DNA of 8,907 bases from Anaerolineae bacterium (GTDB lineage: Bacteria; Chloroflexota; Anaerolineae; JAFGEY01): positions 1 through 8,907 of the forward strand of contig JAFGEY010000351.1 of NCBI GenBank assembly GCA_016931365.1. Reading direction: 5' to 3'. Position numbers and translations under genes: made by a program. Below, one piece after another: positions 1 to 6,167 of this stretch (positions are counted from its first letter, which is position 1; every line of letters begins with the position of its first letter). A model generated the notes under the pieces. The model searched no databases and was not told where the DNA came from. It saw only the letters and a program-made list of their open reading frames with translations.

Positions 1-1473
1 AACTGCACCATCTGCGGGCTGACCCGCGCCCGCGACGAGGATATCGAAGTGGCGGCGGCGGCACTGAAAAAAGCGGCCCGCCCGCGCATCCACACCGGGC
101 TGGGCGTTTCAGACGTACACCTCAAGTACAAATTTAAAATGAGCCGCGAAGAAGCCCTCGAAATGGGCATCAAGGCGGTCAAGCTGGCCAAGCGCTACGT
201 TGAAGACGTGCAGTATTACCCCGAAGACGCCGGGCGCGCTGATCCCGAGTACCTCTACCGCGTGCTGGAAGCAGTGATCGATGCCGGGGCGACCGTGCTC
301 AACATCCCCGACACGACCGGCTATACCTTTCCCACCGAGTGGGGTCAGCTGATCCAGGGCATTTTCGACCACGTGCCCAACATCGACAAGGCGATCGTCT
401 CTGTGCACTGCCACGACGACCTGGGCATGGCCACCGCCAACACGCTGGCCGGCGTGCTGCACGGCGCGCGCCAGGTCGAATGCACGATCAATGGCATCGG
501 CGAGCGCGCGGGTAATGCCTCATTGGAAGAAGTGGTGATGGCCCTGCGCACGCGCCAGGATTTTTTCGGTCTGGAAACCAACATCAATCCCAAGTGGATT
601 TACCCGGCCAGCCGCCTGGTGCGTGACCTGACCGGCATCCCTGTGCAGCCGAACAAGGCCATCATCGGCAGCAATGCCTTTGCCCACTCGTCGGGCATTC
701 ATCAGGACGGATTTCTCAAGGACCGCACCACCTACGAGATCATCGATCCCAAAGATATCGGCGTGCCGGACTCTGAGATCGTCCTCTCGGCGCGCTCCGG
801 ACGGCACGGCCTGCGCCACCGGCTGGAAGAGCTGGGCTACCACATCGCCGAAGAAGAATTCGACAAAATCTACCAGCGCTTCCTGGAAGTTGCCGATAAG
901 AAAAAGACCGTCGACGTGCGCGACCTGGAGACCATCGTCGCCGGCGAATCGCTGGTCTTTTTCGAAGAAACCTACGAACTGGAGAGACTGCACGTGATGT
1001 GCGGCACGGCGGGCCTGCCTACTGCCTCGATCTGCCTGCGTGGGCCGGACGGCGTGGTAGTCTGCGAGTCGAGCATCGGCAATGGCCCGGTTGACGCCGC
1101 GTATGCGGCGATCGACAAGATCGTCGGCATCCCCAACGAACTGGTCGAATTTGCCATCGAAGCAATCACCGAGGGGATGGATGCGATGGGCAACGTGATG
1201 GTGCGCATCCGTGAAATGGCCGAAAATGGCAACGGCGGCAATCGGCGCATCTTTATGGGCCGTGGGGCCGACACGGACATCATCGTCGCTGCTGCGCGGG
1301 CCTACCTCTTTGCCCTAAACCGCCTGCTCGCCGCGCGGACTGCGCGCGGGCAGCGCCAATCGGTGGCTGATGAGGTCAAACAATCGATCAAAGAGATGCA
1401 CGCCCGCTTTGGCACCGCTCATCACAGTGGGTTTATGGGTTGGGGTGCGATAAAAGAGGAAGATTTAAAATAA
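1..1473 (+). CDS. leuA: 2-isopropylmalate synthase, 5' truncated by window edge
   Basis: Condenses acetyl-CoA with 2-oxoisovalerate, the committed step of leucine synthesis in the cytoplasm. The frame is open from base 1 (first residues NCTICGLTRAR), so the true start and the N-terminal strand with the first metal ligand lie upstream; 490 residues are visible. The catalytic TIM-barrel part shows NIPDTTGY, the metal-binding HCHDD (His codons at 406 and 412), the family signature NGIGERAGNASLEE and GIHQDGFLKD. From about base 890 the sequence matches the C-terminal LeuA regulatory/dimerisation domain, the usual site of leucine feedback inhibition. SARSGRHG replaces the more common KHSGRHA form, a variant I believe occurs in this family. 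The stop TAA is one base from the leuC start, which implies a common transcript. The ATG-free N-terminus at the window edge means 49 (GTG) should not be taken as a start. Identity is very secure. Confidence 0.96.
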   Translation, partial: NCTICGLTRARDEDIEVAAAALKKAARPRIHTGLGVSDVHLKYKFKMSREEALEMGIKAVKLAKRYVEDVQYYPEDAGRADPEYLYRVLEAVIDAGATVLNIPDTTGYTFPTEWGQLIQGIFDHVPNIDKAIVSVHCHDDLGMATANTLAGVLHGARQVECTINGIGERAGNASLEEVVMALRTRQDFFGLETNINPKWIYPASRLVRDLTGIPVQPNKAIIGSNAFAHSSGIHQDGFLKDRTTYEIIDPKDIGVPDSEIVLSARSGRHGLRHRLEELGYHIAEEEFDKIYQRFLEVADKKKTVDVRDLETIVAGESLVFFEETYELERLHVMCGTAGLPTASICLRGPDGVVVCESSIGNGPVDAAYAAIDKIVGIPNELVEFAIEAITEGMDAMGNVMVRIREMAENGNGGNRRIFMGRGADTDIIVAAARAYLFALNRLLAARTARGQRQSVADEVKQSIKEMHARFGTAHHSGFMGWGAIKEEDLK

Positions 1474-1474
1474 T

Positions 1475-2788
1475 ATGGGATACACAATCGCTGAAAAAAT
1501 TCTAGCCGCCCATCTCGTAGATGGGCCCCATCCCGTAGATGGGCCCCATCTGCAAGATGGGACACATACCGCCGGCCAGGTCTGGCCGGGCAAGCTGGTT
1601 GAGGTACAGGTCGATATGGTGCTTGCCAACGACATCACTGCGCCGATCGCGATCCGCGAGTTTGCCCGCATCGGCGTGGACAAGGTCTTTGACCGGACCA
1701 GGATTGCCCTTGTGCCCGACCACTTTGCGCCCAACAAGGATATCAAGGCGGCCGAACAGTGCAAAATGCTGCGCGAGTTTGCCAAAAAGTACGGCATCGT
1801 CAACTATTTCGAGGTCGGGCGGATGGGCATCGAGCACGTCATCCTGCCTGACTACGGCCTGGTACTGCCCGGTGACGTGGTTGTCGGCGCCGACTCGCAT
1901 ACCTGCACCTATGGCGCGGTCAATGCCTTTGCCACCGGCATGGGCTCGACCGACATCGCGGTGGCGATGGCGACCGGAAGCATCTGGATGAAGGTGCCGG
2001 AGACGATCAAAATCACCTATTATGGCCAACTCAAGCCGTGGGTGGGCGGCAAAGACCTGATTTTGTACACCATCGGCCTGATCGGTGTGGAAGGTGCGCG
2101 CTACAAGGCAATCGAGTTTACCGGGCCGGCGATCGACGCGCTGCCGATGTCGGGCCGGCTGACGATGTCCAACATGGCTATCGAGGCGGGCGGCAAGGCC
2201 GGGCTGTTTGGCTTTGACGAGGCCACGCGGGCTTACGTCGACGCGCGAGCCAAGCGTCCCTACACCCCTGTCGCCGCCGATCCCAATGCCGCCTATGTGC
2301 AAGAGATCGAGATCGACGCCAGCCAGATCGAGCTGCAGGTCTCCTTCCCTCATTTGCCGAGCAATGCGCGCCCGGTGGGTCAAGCAAGTGCGATCAAGAT
2401 CGACCAGGCCGTAATCGGTTCGTGCACCAACGGCCGCTGGGATGACCTGGTCGTCGCCGCCGAAATTCTGCGCGGGCGACAGGTGCATCCCGACGTGCGC
2501 TGCATCATCCTGCCCGGCTCGCAGGAAATTTACCTGCGGGCAATGAACGAGGGACTGGCCCAGACCTTTGTCGAGGCCGGGGCGGCGTTCAGCACTCCCA
2601 CCTGCGGGCCGTGCCTGGGCGGGCACATGGGCGTCCTGGCCGCCGGCGAGCGCTGCGTTTCGACCACCAACCGCAACTTTGTCGGGCGCATGGGTCACGT
2701 CGAGAGCGAGGTCTATCTGGCCAACCCGGCAGTCGCCGCCGCCAGCGCGGTGTTGGGATACATCGCTAGCCCGCAAGATGTCAACTGA
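1475..2788 (+). CDS. leuC: 3-isopropylmalate dehydratase large subunit (archaeal/HacA-type LeuC)
   Basis: Large subunit of isopropylmalate isomerase, which converts 2- to 3-isopropylmalate together with LeuD through a 4Fe-4S cluster. The protein has 437 residues, starts MGYTIAEKIL and shows VLANDITAP, GADSHTCTYGA and the three expected cluster cysteines: C317 in GSCTNGR and C377/C380 in CGPC. The start ATG follows the leuA stop by one base; a purine-rich AGAGGAAG at 1455-1462 is the likely ribosome site, although its spacing is long. Residues 13-31 (HLVDGP, HPVDGP, HLQDGT, H) do not belong to the family: they are encoded by three 18-bp repeats. Removing 54 bp restores an ordinary join (AEKILAAH then TAGQVWPGKLVEV). 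This segment lies ahead of the active-site residues, so the enzyme is probably functional. The family assignment is secure; the effect of the insert is unknown. Confidence 0.96.
   Translation: MGYTIAEKILAAHLVDGPHPVDGPHLQDGTHTAGQVWPGKLVEVQVDMVLANDITAPIAIREFARIGVDKVFDRTRIALVPDHFAPNKDIKAAEQCKMLREFAKKYGIVNYFEVGRMGIEHVILPDYGLVLPGDVVVGADSHTCTYGAVNAFATGMGSTDIAVAMATGSIWMKVPETIKITYYGQLKPWVGGKDLILYTIGLIGVEGARYKAIEFTGPAIDALPMSGRLTMSNMAIEAGGKAGLFGFDEATRAYVDARAKRPYTPVAADPNAAYVQEIEIDASQIELQVSFPHLPSNARPVGQASAIKIDQAVIGSCTNGRWDDLVVAAEILRGRQVHPDVRCIILPGSQEIYLRAMNEGLAQTFVEAGAAFSTPTCGPCLGGHMGVLAAGERCVSTTNRNFVGRMGHVESEVYLANPAVAAASAVLGYIASPQDVN
1509..1567 (+). repeat. Three tandem 18-bp hairpin repeats inside leuC
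   Basis: Units occupy 1511-1528, 1529-1546 and 1547-1564, followed by a partial CAT. Each unit together with its neighbour forms a 7-bp stem with a 3-nt loop: CCCATCT-CGT-AGATGGG at 1509-1525, the same with one mismatch at 1527-1543, and CCCATCT-GCA-AGATGGG at 1545-1561. In the third copy the loop differs while both arms are intact. The array is 54 bp, so the leuC frame is kept and 18 residues are added. Confidence 0.9.
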
Positions 2789-2867
2789 CTGCCGACGACT
2801 GACTGCCGACAACGGACCGTTGATCACGAAAGCCACGGGCGGTCGGCTGTCGTCGGTCGTCGGTCGT
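2784..2867. repeat. Inverted repeat of heptamer units between leuC and leuD
   Basis: A 14-bp direct repeat ACTGACTGCCGAC(G/A) occupies 2784-2797 and 2798-2811 and begins inside the leuC stop codon region. The right half (2842-2867) is built of GTCGTCG-type heptamers that are roughly complementary to the left half. Bases 2792-2803 pair with 2852-2863 (12 bp with one G-U), and 2805-2810 pair with 2842-2847 after a small bulge. The loop contains a small perfect palindrome, AACGGACCGTT, at 2811-2821. There is no T-run after the stem, so it is not a classical terminator; it may act as an mRNA-stabilising or attenuating hairpin. Confidence 0.75.
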
Positions 2868-2882
2868 TCACCCTTGAAACCA

Positions 2883-2890
2883 AAGAAGGA
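2883..2890 (+). promoter_or_regulatory. Ribosome binding site of leuD
   Basis: AAGAAGGA lies 9 bases ahead of the ATG at 2900. It supports that start and shows that leuD is translated independently, not coupled to leuC across the repeat-filled gap. Confidence 0.7.
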
Positions 2891-2899
2891 AATTTTCCA

Positions 2900-3415
2900 A
2901 TGAACAACGTACCGCAAAGCCACGCTTTGAAAGGCCGCGTCTGGAAATACGGCGACAACGTCGATACCGACGCGATCATCCCCGCGCGCTACCTGAACAT
3001 GTCCACGCCGGAAGCGCTGGCCGAACACTGTATGGAAGACATCGATCTGAGCTTTGCCGGCAGCGTCCGGCCGGGCGACATTGTGGTGGCCGGGAACAAC
3101 TTTGGCTGCGGCTCGTCACGCGAGCACGCGCCGCTGGCGCTCAAAGGCGCGGGCGTGAGCTGTGTGATCGCCAGGAGCTTTGCGCGCATCTTTTACCGCA
3201 ACGCGATCAACATCGGCCTGCCGATCCTGGAATGTCCACAGGCCATTGATGGCGCCGAAAAAGGGCACACGCTGCAAGTCGATCTGGAGGCCGGAACAAT
3301 CGCCAACCTCGACAGCGGTCAAACCTTCCAGGCCGAGCCGTACCCGGCGTTTTTGATGAACATCATCGATGCGGGGGGATTGGTGGAATATACAAAACAA
3401 AAGTTGAACAGATAG
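2900..3415 (+). CDS. leuD: 3-isopropylmalate dehydratase small subunit
   Basis: Small (swivel-domain) subunit that pairs with LeuC to make isopropylmalate isomerase. The 171-residue length fits the short LeuD class that accompanies HacA-type LeuC. Visible landmarks are GDNVDTDAIIPARYL near residues 18-32, the substrate-loop signature NNFGCGSSREHAP at about 66-78, and ARSFARIFYRNAINIGLPIL at 91-110, all characteristic of the family. The ATG is set by a good Shine-Dalgarno at 2883-2890. It is separated from leuC by an inverted repeat region and followed by another one before the Nudix gene. No odd substitutions or truncation are seen, so function is assigned with high certainty. Confidence 0.96.
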   Translation: MNNVPQSHALKGRVWKYGDNVDTDAIIPARYLNMSTPEALAEHCMEDIDLSFAGSVRPGDIVVAGNNFGCGSSREHAPLALKGAGVSCVIARSFARIFYRNAINIGLPILECPQAIDGAEKGHTLQVDLEAGTIANLDSGQTFQAEPYPAFLMNIIDAGGLVEYTKQKLNR

Positions 3416-3421
3416 GATTTG

Positions 3422-3528
3422 GGTTGTTTGGTGGTTGGGTAGTTGGGTGGTTGATCTGCGGCAATGGCCCTGTAACCACCTATCGACCTGACCACCTAAC
3501 CACCGATCAACCGAACCACCCAACAACC
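3422..3528. repeat. Inverted arrays of degenerate octamers between leuD and the Nudix gene
   Basis: The left arm (3422-3453) is four octamers of consensus GGTNGTTG. The right arm (3473-3528), read on the minus strand, is seven octamers of the related consensus GGTKGWTN. The arms can pair as a long imperfect stem: 3422-3436 against 3514-3528 has one mismatch, and the pairing continues inward to about 3453/3497 with further mismatches. The spacer is about 19 nt. The array fills nearly the whole gap between the two genes and runs to about 10 bases before the Nudix start. There is no strong T-run at the end of the stem. Confidence 0.8.
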
Positions 3529-3537
3529 TATTTTCTT

Positions 3538-4029
3538 ATGCTTGAAGCAACACTCTGTTTTCTCATCGACAATCAAACGCCTGTGCGCATCCTGCTCGGC
3601 CACAAAAAAGTCGGCTTTGGACGGGGCAAGTACGGCGGCGTCGGCGGCAAGATCGAACCCGGCGAGACGCCCGCCGCTGCCGCCGCGCGCGAGGTGTGGG
3701 AAGAGACCAGCCTGCGCGTGCAAGAGGCCGGTCTGCACTACGCGGCCCACCTGACCTTTCTCTTTCCGCACCGGACAGAGTGGAGCCAGGTGGTACACGT
3801 CTTTGTCACCCACCGTTGGCAAGGCGAAGCACGAGAAAGCCGCGAGATTGTGCCGGCCTGGTTTGCCGTCGCCGAAATCCCCTACGACCAGATGTGGGAC
3901 GACTGCCGCTACTGGCTGCCGCACATCCTGGACGGAAAGCAGCTGCGCGCGCGCTTTGAATTTAGCGCCGACAATGATACGGTCAATCAAGTCGAGATAG
4001 TCAATGATCCCTTTGGCAAGATTTGCTAA
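3538..4029 (+). CDS. Nudix hydrolase, MTH1/MutT-like (8-oxo-dGTP diphosphatase family)
   Basis: Predicted cytoplasmic Nudix pyrophosphohydrolase of 163 residues. It resembles eukaryotic MTH1 more than E. coli MutT in layout: HKKVGFGRGKYGGVGGK at 22-38, Nudix box at 37-59 (G37, E43, REVWEE at 51-56), then WFAVAEIPYDQMWDDCRYWLP at 108-128, which corresponds to the MTH1 segment containing MWPDDSYWFP. The likely role is removal of oxidised purine nucleotides. Two departures are visible: the Gly expected after the EE pair is Ser58, and the second of the two MTH1 base-recognising Asp residues aligns with Cys123, so base specificity may differ. The start ATG 3538 gives a family-like N-terminus (MLEATLCFLI); in-frame upstream starts would translate the octamer repeats. 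No Shine-Dalgarno is obvious. It lies within the leucine operon and just before the foreign cassette. Confidence 0.88.
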   Translation: MLEATLCFLIDNQTPVRILLGHKKVGFGRGKYGGVGGKIEPGETPAAAAAREVWEETSLRVQEAGLHYAAHLTFLFPHRTEWSQVVHVFVTHRWQGEARESREIVPAWFAVAEIPYDQMWDDCRYWLPHILDGKQLRARFEFSADNDTVNQVEIVNDPFGKIC

Positions 4030-4037
4030 CTGTGGTA

Positions 4038-4052
4038 AACTTGATTCAAGTT
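4038..4052. promoter_or_regulatory. Perfect palindrome, candidate operator of the cassette
   Basis: AACTTGA-T-TCAAGTT is a 15-bp perfect inverted repeat located 54 bp ahead of the first cassette gene. Its right arm overlaps a consensus TTGACA at 4051-4056. The placement is what an autoregulatory operator would show, and the adjacent gene encodes a helix-turn-helix protein. Binding is an inference. Confidence 0.4.
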
Positions 4053-4086
4053 GACAGAGTGGAGAATGGGTTTGTTTTGGAATGAT
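4051..4086 (+). promoter_or_regulatory. Possible promoter of the three-gene cassette
   Basis: TTGACA at 4051-4056 matches the -35 consensus exactly. No good -10 lies at 17 bp; the nearest candidates (TGGAAT at 4078, AATGAT at 4081) are weak and too far. The call rests on the -35 box, its position before the cassette and the overlapping palindrome. Confidence 0.3.
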
Positions 4087-4105
4087 ACCCTTGCAGGAGA
4101 GACAG

Positions 4106-5293
4106 ATGACAAAGAGAGTACAAAAACTAACAATGCCACTCCCAGATCCCGATGAGATCATCGACATACCTACTTGTCAATTACTGCTGGATGAAGAAAA
4201 TGCTCGCATTGCCTGGCGGACAGGTAGTGATACACAGGAGGATTTGGTCAAGATACTTTGGGATCAGATGGCGGTAGACGAAGTAGCCTGGTCTATTGCC
4301 CAAAATGGTTTTTTCCGCTCAGAACCTCTTTTTGTCATCATCAAAAATATCGAAGAAGAGAATCCTGACAAAAGGCGATATATCGTTATTGAAGGCAACC
4401 GAAGAACAGCCGCTGTCCTCTTGCTGTGCAACCAAGCACTGCAACAAAGAATTGGCGCAACCGATCTTCCAACCATCGACGCACAAAGATGTAACGAACT
4501 AAGTCAACTACCAGCAATCATTTACCCAAGCCGTCAAGATCTATGGGCTACGGTTGGGTTCCGCCATATAAACGGGATCAAACCCTGGGACAGTTTCAGT
4601 AAAGCCAAGTATATTGCCGAAGTTCATGAGGCTTTTTGGATTCCTCTAGATGAAATTGCAAAAAAGATTGGTGATCGCCACGCAACAGTTTCAAGGTTGT
4701 ATCGAGGTTATCAAGTTCTCAGGCAAGCAGAGTCCGAAGGAGTGTTTGACAAAGAAGATAGAGCAAGAAACCGCTTCTATTTTTCACATCTTTACACAGC
4801 ACTTGATCAAAGAGAATATCAAGAATTCTTGGGAATCAGATCCACAGTGTCTTCAAACCCCAACCCTGTCCCACCCAGCAAATTGGAAGAACTGAAAGAA
4901 CTGATGACATTTTTTTATGGCAAGAAATCGGCTCGAATAGAACCAGTTATTCGAACACAAAATCCCGATTTGAACACACTCCGCGAAGTGATCAGCAAAC
5001 CATCTGCATTATCTGTTCTTCGAACAACTCGTAGCCTTGAACAAGCACATCAAATTGCCATTGGAGACGAACGCCGTTTTCGCGACGCATTAGTCCGTGC
5101 AAAAATGGAACTGCAAAATGCAAAGGGGACTGTCACAATAGGATATCATGGTGAAAAAGATCTATACGAAACAATCGAAGCTATTGTGAATTTGGCTGAT
5201 AGCATAAGAAGTGAGATGAAAACCCAAATAGAGGAGACAGATTCTCAGGAAATCGAGCAACCCAAACGTTCATCCATCAGACGGAGAAAGTAG
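4106..5293 (+). CDS. ParB/Srx-fold protein with helix-turn-helix, first gene of putative defence cassette
   Basis: A 395-residue protein related to the ParB N-terminal (ParB/sulfiredoxin-fold) superfamily. Residues 20-110 form the ParB-like domain: an opening segment (DEENARIAW), AWSIAQNGFFRSEPLFVI at 61-78 and EGNRRTAA at 96-103, which resembles the ParB GERRxxA motif used for CTP binding. A second region (GFRHINGIKPWDSFSKAKYI, 151-170) followed by DEIAKKIGDRHATVSRLYRGY at about 182-202 looks like the ParB/KorB helix-turn-helix. The C-terminal half is not recognised and ends in a basic tail (PKRSSIRRRK). ATG 4106 is chosen because AGGAGA lies 5 bases ahead; an ATG at 4082 lacks one. No ParA partner is present, so plasmid partitioning is unlikely. 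With a nuclease-like gene and a methyltransferase directly downstream, a role in DNA recognition, nucleotide-dependent loading or regulation is inferred. Composition is AT-richer than the leu genes. Confidence 0.75.
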   Translation: MTKRVQKLTMPLPDPDEIIDIPTCQLLLDEENARIAWRTGSDTQEDLVKILWDQMAVDEVAWSIAQNGFFRSEPLFVIIKNIEEENPDKRRYIVIEGNRRTAAVLLLCNQALQQRIGATDLPTIDAQRCNELSQLPAIIYPSRQDLWATVGFRHINGIKPWDSFSKAKYIAEVHEAFWIPLDEIAKKIGDRHATVSRLYRGYQVLRQAESEGVFDKEDRARNRFYFSHLYTALDQREYQEFLGIRSTVSSNPNPVPPSKLEELKELMTFFYGKKSARIEPVIRTQNPDLNTLREVISKPSALSVLRTTRSLEQAHQIAIGDERRFRDALVRAKMELQNAKGTVTIGYHGEKDLYETIEAIVNLADSIRSEMKTQIEETDSQEIEQPKRSSIRRRK

Positions 5294-5294
5294 T

Positions 5295-6167
5295 ATGCCC
5301 GCTTTACCCGATGATCTCACCGATTCTCTCAAGTTAGCCGATTGGTTGGAATTAAGTACAATATCCTCACCCAACGGCTCTGCAAGTCAAGGACACCTGG
5401 AGAGAATTCTTCGCCAAGCCGCACTTTATGAACTCGCTGATAATGAAGAAATCGAAAGACAAATAATTGATGTCTTCAGTGAACTAGAGCAACGTACAAA
5501 TGCGGCACAGGATGCTTATCCTTTCAACCTCGATAATCAAGGAAGTCTCAAGCTCAAATCATCAAATTGGGAAGACTTTATCGTGTACATTTTTTGTCTC
5601 TGTTTATCGTATTTTCCACTCAGGGAAACTCGCGAGGGGCCGAGGCTATTTGAGCGTATATCATGTTTAGCCGCTAAAAGATATTTGCAGGGTGAGGCGA
5701 TTGGCTTTGGGTCTCCTCGTCGGGAATTACCATCCTCATTTGAGGAGGCCATAACTGAAATATGCAAAAAAATAGGAGAAGGCGGAGGCTACAAAGCACA
5801 GCCTGTGCTTGATCGCAAAGATGACACACTGGATATTGTTGCATGGAAGGATTTTACCGACAGACGACCGAGTAAACTGCTTATGTTCGGACAATGCGGA
5901 GCGGGACGCAACTGGGCTGACAAGCTTGGAGAACTGCAACCAAGTGCTTTTTGGAGACAATGGATACGAGATGGATCGATTAGTCCCGATCCAATCAAGT
6001 CCTTTTTCACCCCTTATCAAATCGGAAGAAACTACTGGGAGCTTTATTCCAGAAAGGGTGGTATCCTGTTTGACCGTTGCCGAATTGCATCTTTGGTACA
6101 TCAAGAAATAATTAAAGATAACACTATAATATCTTGGATCGAAAACTTTTTGGCGCAGAACAAATGA
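5295..6167 (+). CDS. Unrecognised protein, candidate divergent PD-(D/E)XK endonuclease
   Basis: A 290-residue protein that I cannot assign to a named family. The start ATG lies one base after the previous stop, with GGAGA at 5283-5287 inside the upstream gene as ribosome site. No signal peptide is seen; a hydrophobic stretch at 95-107 (FIVYIFCLCLSYF) is more likely a buried helix than a membrane span. The central part has the order expected of a PD-(D/E)XK nuclease: a helix with Glu (LFERISCLAAKRY, 118-130), then DDTLDIVAW at 176-184, then a hydrophobic strand ending in FGQC at 198-201 and GRNWADK at 204-210. The canonical (D/E)xK becomes QxG, so any catalytic lysine must come from elsewhere, for example K210. 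The C-terminal GGILFDRCRIASL (255-267) looks like a conserved core. Its place between a ParB-like gene and a DNA methyltransferase suggests the restriction subunit. Function is inferred. Confidence 0.55.
   Translation: MPALPDDLTDSLKLADWLELSTISSPNGSASQGHLERILRQAALYELADNEEIERQIIDVFSELEQRTNAAQDAYPFNLDNQGSLKLKSSNWEDFIVYIFCLCLSYFPLRETREGPRLFERISCLAAKRYLQGEAIGFGSPRRELPSSFEEAITEICKKIGEGGGYKAQPVLDRKDDTLDIVAWKDFTDRRPSKLLMFGQCGAGRNWADKLGELQPSAFWRQWIRDGSISPDPIKSFFTPYQIGRNYWELYSRKGGILFDRCRIASLVHQEIIKDNTIISWIENFLAQNK

Noticed and set aside
1502..3028. Open reading frame of 508 codons on the minus strand across leuC, the gap and the start of leuD
   Set aside because: It is the shadow of GC-rich codon usage opposite leuC; the protein has no recognisable motif, low-complexity basic and His-rich composition, and covers two clear enzyme genes.
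3424..3537. Upstream extension of the Nudix reading frame
   Set aside because: It would translate the octamer repeat arms (WVVGWLI, TTDQPNHPTTY); ATG 3538 gives the expected family N-terminus.
4106..5293. Plasmid or chromosome partitioning ParB
   Set aside because: No ParA neighbour and no origin-like region is present; the partners are a putative nuclease and a methyltransferase.
6134..6163. TTG 6134 as start of the methyltransferase
   Set aside because: No ribosome site, deeper overlap with the upstream gene, and the added residues precede the usual short leader before motif X; ATG 6164 in an ATGA overlap is better.
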